Notes under the pieces: generated by a model
Told to the model about the DNA's origin: nothing
Database searches by the model: none
The model's input: only the letters and a program-made list of their open reading frames with translations
Shown here: positions 1 to 9,438 of the stretch, piece by piece
How positions within the stretch are numbered: position 1 is the stretch's first letter
How the letters are laid out: each line of letters starts with the position of its first letter
Position numbers and translations under genes: made by a program
Assembly (NCBI GenBank): GCA_041751955.1
Contig: JBGSIB010000065.1
Coordinates: forward strand, 1-64,000
Length of the DNA: 64,000 bases
Direction: 5' to 3'
DNA from: UBA2040 sp041751955
Lineage (GTDB): Bacteria > Bacteroidota > Bacteroidia > Flavobacteriales_D > Crocinitomicaceae

Positions 1-41
1 ACGGTAGCTTGTTGCATACAGGTAAAGTGAAAAAGAACTAA
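1..41 (+). CDS. C-terminal end of an unidentified protein (partial)
   Basis: Reading from base 3, an open frame gives 12 residues (GSLLHTGKVKKN) and stops with TAA at 39-41. A hairpin terminator follows about 45 bases later, which fits a plus-strand gene entering from the left edge. Another frame (from base 1) stays open for nine codons to a TGA at 28-30, so the frame choice is not certain. Too little is visible to name a family. Confidence 0.3.
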   Translation, partial: GSLLHTGKVKKN

Positions 42-84
42 GCATCACGCAAGTGAAAGAATAGTTTTTTTAATAAAATTAGAA

Positions 85-118
85 AAGCGGAACTCAGAGA
101 TGGGTTCCGCTTTTTTTT
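85..118 (+). terminator. Rho-independent terminator
   Basis: An 11-bp stem (85-95 with 102-112, one G-T pair) closes a 6-base loop and runs into eight T residues. It ends transcription from the gene entering at the left edge. Confidence 0.85.
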
Positions 119-348
119 GTGATTTAATTTTGTTCTCATAAGATATTGGTTTCTTGGTCATTGTCAAATAACGATTATCGTATAGTTCAATATAAACTTA
201 TTCGAACAAAATAAATTAATGAAATCAGTCAGATAGATATGGTTAAAAAATATATTATCAAATAGTTAATAACTAGTTATGGTAAATTGTACAATAATAT
301 GTAATTTGCACTCTGAAATAAGAATAATTAATTTAAAAAACGAATATC
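119..348 (+). other. AT-rich leader upstream of the secreted glycan-binding protein
   Basis: No gene is visible in these 230 bases. A TAnnTTTG match at 125-132 is too far from the next ATG to be an obvious promoter. The stretch holds the 22-bp element at 275-296 and, just after it, a near-match to the -7 box at 302-308 (TAATTTG, one base short of the consensus spacing). It is probably the promoter region of the gene at 349. Confidence 0.5.
275..296 (+). promoter_or_regulatory. Candidate operator shared with the minus-strand glycan operon
   Basis: Eighteen of these 22 bases are identical to positions 10808-10829, upstream of the glycoside-hydrolase operon. The common parts are TTATGGTAA and GTACAATA, separated by three bases that differ. 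The element lies 53 to 74 bases before the ATG at 349. A shared binding site for one regulator is an inference; no regulator gene is present in the neighbourhood. Confidence 0.45.
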
Positions 349-2397
349 ATGAAACAAATTTCTACTCGTATTTTTGGAAAAACTTGGATTATTGCTCTTT
401 TATCTTTGATAGGTGCACCTGTTTTTTCTCAGCAAATGGACTTGCCCGTAACTTTTGAAACATCTGGTGTGAACTACGGTGTAATTGGTTTTGGTGGGGC
501 CGATTCTTCCGTAATAGTGGTAGATCCTACTAATGCGTCGAACACTGTTGTAAGAGTTTATAAATCAATTACTGCAGAACTTTGGGCAGGAACAACCGTA
601 ACCGATGCGGCTGGAAGTGGATTAGCTAACCCAATTTCTTTTGCACCAGGTGCAACATCGATGACTGTTAAAGTTTATTCTCCAGATGCAGGGATTCCTG
701 TAAGATTAAAGGTTGAGGATCACACTAATCCAACTATTTCCGTTGAAACAGAGGCGACGACTACAGTTGCAAATCAATGGGAAACTTTAACATTTAATTT
801 TATTAATCAAGCTCCAGGTACTGCTGCAATAAACTTGGCGAACAATTACGATAAAGCTTCAATCTTTTTTAATTTCGGAACAACTGGAGCGGTTGCAGGA
901 GCGAAAACATATTGGTTTGATGATTTAGAGTTTGTGCCAGGAGGTGGAACTGGCTTAGCACAAATGAACTTACCTGTTACTTTTGAAGGTAGTACGATTA
1001 ATTACAGCTTGATTGGTTTTGGTGGAGCAGAGGTTTCGACTATCGAAGTTGATCCAACCAACGCTTCAAACACGGTAGCTAAAGTTGTTAAATCTAATAC
1101 AGCACAGCTGTGGGCTGGAACAACAATCACAGACTCTTTAAACTCAGGATTTGCATCAGCTATTCCTTTAACACCAAGTTCAACACAAATGACTTTGAAA
1201 GTTTGGTCTCCAGATGCGGGTATTCCAGTAAGATTGAAAGTAGAAGATTATACAAATCCAACAATTTCTGTCGAAACTGAGGCATTGACTACTGTTGCAA
1301 ATACATGGGAAACTTTGACTTTTGATTTCATAAATCAAGCTCCCGGAACGGCAGTGATTAATTATGCCAACAATTACAACAAAGCATCTGTTTTCTTTAA
1401 TTTTGGAACAACTGGTGCAATTGCAGGAACCAAGACGTATTATTTTGATGATTTACAAATGTTTTCAGTTCAACCAGTAGGTTTGAATGTTACCATTGAA
1501 ATATGTGGAGCTACAACACCAAATACGGTTCGTATGACTGGTCCTTTCTGGGGATGGGATCCAAACGGTGGCCCATTAGCAACGAATAATGGAAATGGAA
1601 CTTGGACTGTGAATTTGAATCCTATACCTACAACTAATATGGAATATCTTTTCGTTGTTGATGGTGTTCAAGAAAATTTGGTTGGAGATATGCAAAATGG
1701 TGGAACTTGTGCGCCAATAACTGATTACTCTAACTATGCGAACAGAATTTGGAATGTTGGAGAACCTGACGTTACTGGAATCGCTTTTGATCGTTGTGTT
1801 TCTTGTTCAATTGAGGACCTAGTTATCACTACAGAAATTTGTGATGTTAATGCACCAACTCAGGTTAACCTTACAGGTCCGCTTTGGAGTTGGAGTCTAG
1901 CATTTGGACCGCAAGCCGTTGATAATGGAAATGGAACTTGGACATTTACAATTTCACCAGCGCCAACAGATACTTTAGAGTATCTCTTAGTTAAAGATGG
2001 TGTAATGGAGAACTTAATTCAAGCAATGGTGGACGGCGGAACATGTGCACCACTTACCGATTATGCAACTTATGCTAATCGCCAGTGGGTTAATGGAACG
2101 GGTTCAGTATCGAACACTTACGGATATTGTGTTGCTTGTAGCACGCAATCTTTGAACGAAGCATACGATAATAGGATTTCAGTTTATCCTAATCCAACTA
2201 GTTCGAAATTAACAGTTTCTAGAGAAAACAATATGGATAAAATTGTTGTTTATTCAATTGTAGGTGAAGCAGTACTTGAAATCGAAGTAAATGCAGCAAG
2301 CGTAGAAATCGATATAGAAAACTTGGCTTCTGGTGTTTACCAATTGGTAGCAACAGGTGCAAATTCTATTTCAAGAACTCAAATAGTTAAAAAGTAA
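349..2397 (+). CDS. Secreted multi-module glycan-binding-like protein with T9SS sorting domain
   Basis: The protein has 682 residues. A signal peptide ends near residue 28 (VFSQ). Two copies of a beta-sandwich-like module follow, starting near residues 30 and 206 and strongly similar to each other (for example LPVTFE, FGGA, QLWAGTT or ELWAGTT, SPDAGIPVRLKVED). Two further related modules begin near residues 381 and 492, each with a W-rich GPFWGW or GPLWSW segment, GNGTWT and a YLFVVDG-like strand, resembling E-set or starch-binding-like modules. A T9SS type A sorting domain starts near residue 612 (VYPNP) and ends in KK. No catalytic motif is seen. Its position directly before a GH16 glucanase suggests a secreted or surface protein that binds beta-glucan. 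The ligand is inferred, not shown. Confidence 0.8.
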   Translation: MKQISTRIFGKTWIIALLSLIGAPVFSQQMDLPVTFETSGVNYGVIGFGGADSSVIVVDPTNASNTVVRVYKSITAELWAGTTVTDAAGSGLANPISFAPGATSMTVKVYSPDAGIPVRLKVEDHTNPTISVETEATTTVANQWETLTFNFINQAPGTAAINLANNYDKASIFFNFGTTGAVAGAKTYWFDDLEFVPGGGTGLAQMNLPVTFEGSTINYSLIGFGGAEVSTIEVDPTNASNTVAKVVKSNTAQLWAGTTITDSLNSGFASAIPLTPSSTQMTLKVWSPDAGIPVRLKVEDYTNPTISVETEALTTVANTWETLTFDFINQAPGTAVINYANNYNKASVFFNFGTTGAIAGTKTYYFDDLQMFSVQPVGLNVTIEICGATTPNTVRMTGPFWGWDPNGGPLATNNGNGTWTVNLNPIPTTNMEYLFVVDGVQENLVGDMQNGGTCAPITDYSNYANRIWNVGEPDVTGIAFDRCVSCSIEDLVITTEICDVNAPTQVNLTGPLWSWSLAFGPQAVDNGNGTWTFTISPAPTDTLEYLLVKDGVMENLIQAMVDGGTCAPLTDYATYANRQWVNGTGSVSNTYGYCVACSTQSLNEAYDNRISVYPNPTSSKLTVSRENNMDKIVVYSIVGEAVLEIEVNAASVEIDIENLASGVYQLVATGANSISRTQIVKK

Positions 2398-2415
2398 TAA
2401 ACTCTCAACTAATAC

Positions 2416-2450
2416 CAAAAATGGGAGGCGAGAGTCTCCCATTTTTTTTT
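2416..2450 (+). terminator. Intra-locus terminator between binding protein and GH16 gene
   Basis: ATGGGAG (2421-2427) pairs with CTCCCAT (2436-2442) and is followed by a T run to 2450. The flanking A and T runs extend the stem. It lies 23 bases after the stop of the previous gene and 13 bases before the GH16 start, so it could cut GH16 expression relative to the binding protein. Confidence 0.8.
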
Positions 2451-2462
2451 AATTTTCAAACT

Positions 2463-3485
2463 ATGATAAGAATTTCATTAGTCCTTTTAGTTATTCTAAT
2501 TTCCACTTATGCGAATGCGCAATATACACTAGTATGGTCAGACGAATTTTCTGGTAACAGTATAGATACTGAAACATGGACTCACGAAATTGGTGGAAAT
2601 GGTTGGGGAAACAATGAATCTCAATATTATACCTCCAATCCAACAAATTCTTCGGTAGCGAATGGTTACCTTACGATTACAGCATTGCAAGAAACAGTTG
2701 GTTCCAATCAATATACTTCAGCAAGATTAATTACCAAGGACAAAGTATATGTGAAATTCGGAAAAATTGAAGCGAGACTCAAAATTCCAATGGGGCAGGG
2801 TCTTTGGCCTGCGTTCTGGATGTTAGGTAACAATATTGGCTCAGTAGGATGGCCATATTGTGGGGAAATTGACGTTATGGAACACGTCAATAGTGAAAAT
2901 CTAACACACGGCACAGCGCACTGGTATAACGGTGAACATGTTTATCAGGGAGCTCCGATATCCAATAATTCACCAGATGAATTTCATACTTACGCTGTTG
3001 TTTGGGATGCAACTAAAATACAATGGTTATTAGATGGAAATATATTTTATGGACTAAATATTGCCAATGGAGCGAATGGTACGAGTGAATTTCAAGAAGA
3101 TTTCTTTCTGTTGTTAAATCTAGCTGTCGGTGGAAATTGGCCAGGCTATCCTAACACCACAACCGTTTTTCCAGCGGAATATGTGATTGACTACGTTCGG
3201 ATTTATAAAGATCAAAATGAATTAGGGTTAACAGATAAGGTGCTTGATCAGGTGACTATTTATCCCAATCCAGCCTCTAACATTTTATACATAGAAAACT
3301 TACCCGCTGATTTGACAAGTGAATTTCAAGTCCTTAATATGGAAGGCAGAGTTTGTCTTCAGAGCGAATTGAATAGTAATGCTCACAAACAAATTGATGT
3401 TTCTGTTTTGAACGATGGAATGTATCTCTTGAAAATTACAGCGAATAATGGGCCAGTAAAATACATTAAGTTTTTTAAGGAGTAA
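2463..3485 (+). CDS. Secreted GH16 endo-beta-glucanase (laminarinase type) with T9SS sorting domain
   Basis: The enzyme should cleave beta-1,3- or mixed-linked glucans outside the cell. The start at 2463 gives 340 residues and a clean signal peptide ending ANA-Q at residue 19. An in-frame ATG at 2421 lies inside the terminator stem and would spoil the signal peptide. The GH16 active-site motif EIDVME is present, with Glu135 as likely nucleophile, Asp137, and Glu140 as acid/base. The catalytic domain covers about residues 21-260, and a T9SS type A sorting domain begins near residue 267 (YPNP). No binding module is fused to it; the preceding gene may supply that function. The exact glucan preferred cannot be read from the sequence. 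Confidence 0.9.
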   Translation: MIRISLVLLVILISTYANAQYTLVWSDEFSGNSIDTETWTHEIGGNGWGNNESQYYTSNPTNSSVANGYLTITALQETVGSNQYTSARLITKDKVYVKFGKIEARLKIPMGQGLWPAFWMLGNNIGSVGWPYCGEIDVMEHVNSENLTHGTAHWYNGEHVYQGAPISNNSPDEFHTYAVVWDATKIQWLLDGNIFYGLNIANGANGTSEFQEDFFLLLNLAVGGNWPGYPNTTTVFPAEYVIDYVRIYKDQNELGLTDKVLDQVTIYPNPASNILYIENLPADLTSEFQVLNMEGRVCLQSELNSNAHKQIDVSVLNDGMYLLKITANNGPVKYIKFFKE

Positions 3486-3514
3486 GAAAACAATTCAATA
3501 ATTCGAGAATTGAA

Positions 3515-3547
3515 TAAGGGATTTCCAGAAAGGATTTCCCTTTTTTT
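3515..3547 (+). terminator. Terminator between convergent genes
   Basis: An imperfect hairpin (AAGGGATTTCC with GGATTTCCCTT) is followed by seven or more T residues. It lies 30 bases after the GH16 stop. Confidence 0.7.
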
Positions 3548-3611
3548 GCTTTAAGTTGTTTTAAAACTGCAGAAACAGATACAAATTCCGCATTGATAAT
3601 TACAAGGAAAC

Positions 3612-4880
3612 TTATTTAATTAACAATGTTCCCCAAAGTGATGGATTCACATGAAATCCCTCCGTACCAGAACTATTCCATCGTATTTGTTCCGTTCGAA
3701 TACCTGAATTGTCACCTTTGTCGATAGCAATTTCAAATCCGAAAGTTTGACCTGCTGAAAGTTCTCTTTTCATGATATCTTTCAAAGCAATTGCAATTTC
3801 CACGGAATAACCATTTTTGTTGGTTTGTATTGCGAAATTACCTTTTGTGAATGCCTGATCATCAGAAAAACTCCACAAGTATGGTGTAGTTCCACAATTT
3901 ACACCAATATGATAATCACTTAGTAAAAACAAATTTCGTTTCGGATTGGCACTAGTATTACTCGAAAAAGCGATTTCTATTGCGTCTCCGTTCCAAAGAT
4001 CTCCTTTTTGTTGATTGTTGATTCTCGGACTATCGTCGTTCACTTGAACTGCAACGAATAAAGAATCCGAAGTGTTTCTTATAGCGAATGAATTTCCTTT
4101 TTCTAAAGAAATAAACTCATTCTCCCACTCTGACAAATTACCATCCAATTTTATAGTTGATTTTGGAATTTTAGTCGATAAAACTTCTTCTTTTAATTTG
4201 CCTTCAAAAGGAACGATTCGAATGGCATTGATTTCTACTGCATCCTGAGCAAATAATTGAATAATAAGCTGTTTGATGTTGCTTGGATCACAATCATACT
4301 CTTCGAAAGGGAATAGTGCAAGTGGTATTTGTACTTTTGTCCAATCTGAAGTGATTTCTCCATTTGGCGCGAATTTTTTCGTGAAACCAGTCCAAGCTTG
4401 TCCTCCGGCATAATCTTCAAAACCAAAAGCCCAAGGAAGATTGCCCATCGTTTTTCCTTTGGAACGCAATTCAATTTCTACAGCCGCGACATTGATGATT
4501 TGGCCCATATCTTTAGAACTCCAAAAATCCCAACCAAATCCCATGCCTACCCAGTCGCAACCTTCTTGATCTTTGTTCCAGACCACGTCCAAAAAAGAAT
4601 TTTCTTGGTCTTCATTTAGAGTAACCCTAACGCAGCTAGGGTTTTCGGTATACCAAACTTCATCAGACATATTATTCTTAAAGATGTCTAGCTGTGTAAA
4701 TCCATTTATATCAGACGTATTATTAGCTTCATAAGAATCATAAAGCCCCATTCGTTTTATTATCCTGGAGTCAGTTACTGGAATTTCATCCATGGTAATT
4801 ACCTTCAATGTATCCTGCGCACTTAGCGAATTGCAGGCCAATAAAAATCCTGATAACCAATATTTTGAGCTTTTTATCAT
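3612..4880 (-). CDS. Secreted CBM9-domain glycan-binding protein
   Basis: The protein has 422 residues. The N-terminus is an export signal, either cleaved near Ala21 or processed as a lipoprotein at Cys16 (LLAC). Residues 60-225 look like a galactose-binding-type beta-sandwich. Residues 240-420 match the CBM9-like fold, beginning KLDGNLSEW and including the DLWNGDAIEIAF segment. No catalytic residues were recognised. It is the last gene of the minus-strand glycan operon and its ATG overlaps the preceding stop by 4 bases, which indicates translational coupling. A role in binding extracellular or periplasmic glycan is inferred from the domain and the neighbours. Confidence 0.75.
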   Translation of the reverse strand: MIKSSKYWLSGFLLACNSLSAQDTLKVITMDEIPVTDSRIIKRMGLYDSYEANNTSDINGFTQLDIFKNNMSDEVWYTENPSCVRVTLNEDQENSFLDVVWNKDQEGCDWVGMGFGWDFWSSKDMGQIINVAAVEIELRSKGKTMGNLPWAFGFEDYAGGQAWTGFTKKFAPNGEITSDWTKVQIPLALFPFEEYDCDPSNIKQLIIQLFAQDAVEINAIRIVPFEGKLKEEVLSTKIPKSTIKLDGNLSEWENEFISLEKGNSFAIRNTSDSLFVAVQVNDDSPRINNQQKGDLWNGDAIEIAFSSNTSANPKRNLFLLSDYHIGVNCGTTPYLWSFSDDQAFTKGNFAIQTNKNGYSVEIAIALKDIMKRELSAGQTFGFEIAIDKGDNSGIRTEQIRWNSSGTEGFHVNPSLWGTLLIK

Positions 4881-5881
4881 GGATTTACAGGAGCATTTTC
4901 GGTAAAAATGATGTAGTCAATTTTAGTTTTCGCATTTCCAGAAATAGGATTCGCCAAGTCCAAAATATTCACTTGTTGAATTTTGTCAGAGTTGTGTTGA
5001 CCATTCCCATTCGGCGCCGAAGGTTGACCATTAAAGAGACTAGGAATATCACTATATTTCACAGAAATAAGTTTCCATCCAACCCAGTTTACAGGTATTT
5101 CTAAAGAATACATATCTTCAGAAGTGGCATTAAATGAGCCATTGTTATCATCGTCTTCCTGAAATTGGAACAATAGTAGCGTGTTTATCATTCCTGGTTC
5201 ACCATAAATCATAATGTTGAAATAAGTATTATCTGGATTATCTGAAAGCGGGAAGTGTGGGGCGCCATATGCACTAGCACCAAGGTACAAATATCCAATT
5301 AACCAATCCCAATCCACGGTTCCAGCCATGTTGTAATAAGAATTCCCTTGTGGAGCAAAATTATCGGTTTTAATTTGAAAATCCATGTCGGCGCCAGATT
5401 GTATAAATGACGCCCATCCAGGATTTAAACCTGTTTCAAAATCAGCCACGACAAAACCTGGATTCAATTTTGGTTGAATAATTTTAACTTGAGATACAAG
5501 TGTATCTGCTTCTCCATTAAAGGTTAATTGAATATCACAAATTTCTGTTCGAAAAACGGGAAATTCGGTTGTGTTCCCTATCCATGTTGTGTTGGTAGCA
5601 TCGAGTTTTGAACTCGTTCCTTCAATGATTTTCACGGCCCCTGAATTTTGCCCAGTAATTTTGATTTTCCAATCCACTATTTTGGATATTTCCGCCGAAA
5701 AAGATAATGTTTGGCCGATTGAAAAATCTACGGAATCTAGCGATTTATCCAATGGAGAGACCACATTAAAAGCACCATAAACGTTGTTTAATGATGGTCC
5801 ATCAATTTTATCGACTTCTTTCTTTCTACAGGCAATAAAAACGGGTAGAAGAGTTAGGATGAGAATGATTGATTTTTTCAT
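4877..5881 (-). CDS. Lipoprotein with Ig-like and carbohydrate-binding-like domains
   Basis: The protein has 334 residues. A lipoprotein signal ends at Cys18 (VFIAC), followed by charged residues. Residues about 30-135 look like an Ig-like strand-rich domain, and about 145-334 like a jelly-roll with many aromatic residues and an acidic EDDDNNG loop. It plays the part in the operon that SusE/SusF-type surface glycan-binding lipoproteins play elsewhere, but I see no sequence match that proves membership in those families. It starts 3 bases after the stop of the upstream barrel gene. Confidence 0.65.
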   Translation of the reverse strand: MKKSIILILTLLPVFIACRKKEVDKIDGPSLNNVYGAFNVVSPLDKSLDSVDFSIGQTLSFSAEISKIVDWKIKITGQNSGAVKIIEGTSSKLDATNTTWIGNTTEFPVFRTEICDIQLTFNGEADTLVSQVKIIQPKLNPGFVVADFETGLNPGWASFIQSGADMDFQIKTDNFAPQGNSYYNMAGTVDWDWLIGYLYLGASAYGAPHFPLSDNPDNTYFNIMIYGEPGMINTLLLFQFQEDDDNNGSFNATSEDMYSLEIPVNWVGWKLISVKYSDIPSLFNGQPSAPNGNGQHNSDKIQQVNILDLANPISGNAKTKIDYIIFTENAPVNP

Positions 5882-5884
5882 AAC

Positions 5885-7582
5885 TTAAAATTTCATGTTG
5901 TAAATAATCATAAACTGATTCAATTTATAAGGACTGAATCCATTTCCATTATTCAAATTACTTTCATAGAAAGCAGATAAATAGATGTCTTTGCTAAATT
6001 GGAACTTCAATCCAGCAGCGTAATAATTTTCAAAACGATTAGCATTGAAAACGGTGAAATTGATAATTTCGTCTTTTGCGTTTCTCAAGGGCATTAAATC
6101 ATTTCCTTTACTTTCATAATGATAAACATTTCCCAGCAAATAAAGTTTATCAAGAATTTCGATTTCACCTGCAAAACTTAACGCACCTGATGTTAATGAA
6201 ACGCGCTCAAATTCAATTTCGCTTTCTCTTTTCGTGAATTGATAATTCCCGCCAATATCCATAGAAACATCTTTTTTCCAACCAAATATTTTATTGAAAT
6301 TAACCCTAACGTTTGTGTTGATAAAATTGAATTTTTTCAAATTCAAAGTTCCTTGACCACGAATTTCACTAAGTTTGTAGAAATCCACATTTGCAGAAAT
6401 TTTTCCAGAAGTATCAGCATAATGCGCAGTTAAGTATATTCCTTGACGGTTGAAACTTGCAATTCCGTATGGTAAAGCATTATTAATGGATGGATCGTAC
6501 CCAATAATACCTGTTGAAATAGACGAAGCGTAGAGTAATGGGTCATTGTATAAATCATACATTGACAAACTTCTCTGAATTTGACTGTTTGTATAACGGT
6601 CAAAAAATGAACTAGTTTGGCTAAAGTTGATGCGCTTGGATTGAGCACCTGCACTTCTGAAATCTGCTCCGTTATTCATATATCCCAACGTTACATCCAA
6701 ATTCAATTTTTTTAATTTTACATATAGCTGTGTATTAGCGAAAAAGTCCTCCAATCGACTTGTGTCTTCTGCAAATCCAGAATTGGAGATTCCGCTTTCA
6801 CCTTTTATTCCAACTTTATACTTATCTCTGTCCAATCCCAAATCATAGGTAACTGAACTTACAGAATTTTTGTACGTATTCACACTTGCCGCTGTTCCTT
6901 TCAAATCAAATACACTTGCATTATTAATGCCAAATTTGAAAAACTTACTTTGTGTTATAATTACGTTACCTCCACCATACATACGTTCAAATATGTTCGT
7001 TAGATTGGAAGGATTCAAACGAGTAATGAAACCATTGAATTTTACGTCTTTGATGATTTTTGGGAAGGCCAATCCAAAATCCACAGCAGCGCCTTGTTGA
7101 CGCCATGTATTATCATCTCTGTAAAAAGATTCGTAGTTCAAAATATCTTCTTTCATTTTCAAAACACCCCGACCGGAAATCAACATATCTGGATTGTGAT
7201 TGTAAAAGGTATAAGGCGTTAATTTATAATCGATATTTCCGATTTGATATCTTAAAATATTTCCGGCTACACCGCGAACATATATTTGACGGACGTCAAA
7301 AGCCACATTGCTTCCCCAGAAACCTCCTAAATCGTTTTTAACACGAATCATGCCCATAATCTCGGTAGTAGCATTGGGATTGATTTTGAACCCTAAATCT
7401 ATTAAAGCATAACCTCCAGCAGATTTCCTAGGTGTTACAGTATCTTCTTCGGAACCTTGTGTTTTAAAAGAAGCATTTGAAAGCAAGGATCGAGCACTAC
7501 CAACAAATTGCACTTTCTTTCCGGTTTGAGAAAGTCCCCAAAAGGAAATACATGTAATGGATAAAATGAGAATTGCTTTCAT
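5885..7582 (-). CDS. Outer-membrane beta-barrel protein (porin-like), glycan operon
   Basis: The protein has 565 residues. A signal peptide (about 19 residues, GLSQ) is followed by strand-rich sequence with alternating hydrophobic residues throughout, ending in a terminal Phe (YNMKF), the usual signature of a barrel inserted by the BAM complex. No plug domain, TonB box or carboxypeptidase-like N-terminal domain is seen, so it is not SusC. It lies 2 bases after another barrel gene. Its place between two hydrolases and binding proteins suggests passage or binding of oligosaccharides at the outer membrane. That function is inferred. Confidence 0.7.
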   Translation of the reverse strand: MKAILILSITCISFWGLSQTGKKVQFVGSARSLLSNASFKTQGSEEDTVTPRKSAGGYALIDLGFKINPNATTEIMGMIRVKNDLGGFWGSNVAFDVRQIYVRGVAGNILRYQIGNIDYKLTPYTFYNHNPDMLISGRGVLKMKEDILNYESFYRDDNTWRQQGAAVDFGLAFPKIIKDVKFNGFITRLNPSNLTNIFERMYGGGNVIITQSKFFKFGINNASVFDLKGTAASVNTYKNSVSSVTYDLGLDRDKYKVGIKGESGISNSGFAEDTSRLEDFFANTQLYVKLKKLNLDVTLGYMNNGADFRSAGAQSKRINFSQTSSFFDRYTNSQIQRSLSMYDLYNDPLLYASSISTGIIGYDPSINNALPYGIASFNRQGIYLTAHYADTSGKISANVDFYKLSEIRGQGTLNLKKFNFINTNVRVNFNKIFGWKKDVSMDIGGNYQFTKRESEIEFERVSLTSGALSFAGEIEILDKLYLLGNVYHYESKGNDLMPLRNAKDEIINFTVFNANRFENYYAAGLKFQFSKDIYLSAFYESNLNNGNGFSPYKLNQFMIIYNMKF

Positions 7583-7584
7583 GA

Positions 7585-9438
7585 TTAAAAATATAGTTTA
7601 AGTTCTACCGTCGTTTCTTGTCCTGCGTATCGGTCGAGTGAGAAATTTGCGTCTTTGTAATCCATCCACCTATGACGAACGTAAAGTCCCACATTTTTGG
7701 ATAAAAGCAGGTCTATACCTATAGCATAACTTGCCCCAGTTTGATTTTTTGGAGCGAGGCTGACAACGTCGAGTACCGTATTTTGATTCGCTATCATTCT
7801 GTCGTAACCAAAGTAGTTTGTGATGACTAACTTAGGAGTCAAATGATAATAAAATTCTACTTGATGATTGTAGCTTTGTAAATAGGCTTTAGTGGAGTAT
7901 TTCGGTAAAGCTGAGAATTCGCGCTGAACAGAATGATAACCTCCTAAATAAAAAACCAATAATTCACGATTGAATAATTTGAATTCTCCTTTGTAGCTTA
8001 ATTCTACTGAATTGAAACCTTTCGCTGAAATCGAGTCCGTTATTTGCAAAGTCTCATAAACACCACGATAGATTTTGTTCAAGTTTTGATATGGACCAAC
8101 GCCAGATGGGAAGGCCCAGCGCCAAAAACGAGACAAGGCTAAATTGTTGGCCGGATGACCATACGTAATTTTGTCTGATAAACCGATGATTTCGGAAGCC
8201 GCACTATATCCTATTGTTAGTTTTTGTTTTTTGACCACTAAATCTGTATTCAGAATTATACCTCTTCTATTGTTAGTCAATTGTCCAATGTTAACTAATG
8301 AACTTGCGAAAGGTATCAGTGGAGTTTGGCTTCCCGGTGGAGCCGAGGTGGCAGAGTTCACGGAAAATTCACTTATGGATGAATTCCAGAATATTCCGTT
8401 GTTATTGATGACATTAGGACTGATTTGAAAATATCTTAACTGAATTGGGAAGTGGGTGATCTCTTTTGAAAATTGCAATTTTAGGTCTATCGCTTCACCC
8501 CATTCTCCAGTTAAATTTGGACTGTGATAGGTCCCACCGCCAACTTCTCCAGATAAGGTAATTCGATTCAAAACCACATTGAATTCTGAAGTAATTAATT
8601 CGTAACCAATCACTTCTCTTGCTAAACTATCGTCGTAAGTCTTATTTGAAAGAGCATTAATACTAACAAAGCTTTTCTTGAAATCTTTACGAATTTTTCC
8701 AGCAGTCATCCTATTAGGAACAGGAAGTGCTCCACCGTTGAATTGTGACTTTCCGTACATGAACGCAAAGGAAAAATCTTGAGGAAGTTTGACTCCGTCA
8801 AATATAAAACCCTGAAATGCCTGCTGTCCCCATCGTTCATCTTGACTAAGTGCGCCTTCGCTGTAAAATTTAGAATACCGAGCGAAAACATCTTTCGTAT
8901 TAGGATCCCACGGGTTTCTTTCAAAAAGGCTGAATCGGTTGTACCCTGTATTCGTAGCAAAAGTCATTGGACTCAATGTATACCAATGAATTCCACCTGT
9001 TTTAACGGAAAAGCTACCGTACTTTGTAGAATGCGTTCCGTTCAGATTCACACCCAGATTTAGTCCTTTTGCATAATCCAGCGTACTTCCAGAAAGTGGT
9101 GTCCATAAGAATATATCTGTACTAAAAGAAGTTGTGGCTGATGGTCTCGCACCAATAGTCATGTAAAGCTGCGGAATGTTACTGTCGTCTCCAAGGAAAA
9201 GCCGGTTTTTTACTGTTCCGAATTCGGGATATTGCGAATCCATTACCGTATAGTTTCCGATGAACCTATAATAACCGGAAACCGAAAGGTTACCGAGTCC
9301 ATTTTTCATTTTTTTCGGAAACGAGCCCGAATCAAATAAATCAAGGGAAGTACTATCCTCTGATTGGGCAAATAGATTAGCGGAGCCTAATATTAGACAA
9401 CCAATAATCAGGAAAATGTACCGACTATTTCTTTTCAA
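7585..9438 (-). CDS. Outer-membrane beta-barrel protein, second of a tandem pair
   Basis: The protein has 617 residues, with a signal peptide ending near residue 25 (NLFAQ) and a C-terminus of LKLYF, as in barrel proteins. Amphipathic strands run through the whole length and no TonB-dependent receptor plug is visible. Its start overlaps the end of the upstream glycoside hydrolase gene by 14 bases, so the genes are translated from one message. With the following 565-residue barrel it makes a tandem pair of candidate outer-membrane channels for glucan fragments. I do not recognise a named family. Confidence 0.7.
   Translation of the reverse strand: MKRNSRYIFLIIGCLILGSANLFAQSEDSTSLDLFDSGSFPKKMKNGLGNLSVSGYYRFIGNYTVMDSQYPEFGTVKNRLFLGDDSNIPQLYMTIGARPSATTSFSTDIFLWTPLSGSTLDYAKGLNLGVNLNGTHSTKYGSFSVKTGGIHWYTLSPMTFATNTGYNRFSLFERNPWDPNTKDVFARYSKFYSEGALSQDERWGQQAFQGFIFDGVKLPQDFSFAFMYGKSQFNGGALPVPNRMTAGKIRKDFKKSFVSINALSNKTYDDSLAREVIGYELITSEFNVVLNRITLSGEVGGGTYHSPNLTGEWGEAIDLKLQFSKEITHFPIQLRYFQISPNVINNNGIFWNSSISEFSVNSATSAPPGSQTPLIPFASSLVNIGQLTNNRRGIILNTDLVVKKQKLTIGYSAASEIIGLSDKITYGHPANNLALSRFWRWAFPSGVGPYQNLNKIYRGVYETLQITDSISAKGFNSVELSYKGEFKLFNRELLVFYLGGYHSVQREFSALPKYSTKAYLQSYNHQVEFYYHLTPKLVITNYFGYDRMIANQNTVLDVVSLAPKNQTGASYAIGIDLLLSKNVGLYVRHRWMDYKDANFSLDRYAGQETTVELKLYF

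Noticed and set aside
2421..2462. Earlier in-frame ATG for the GH16 gene
   Set aside because: It lies in the stem of a terminator hairpin and would add 14 residues before a clean signal peptide.
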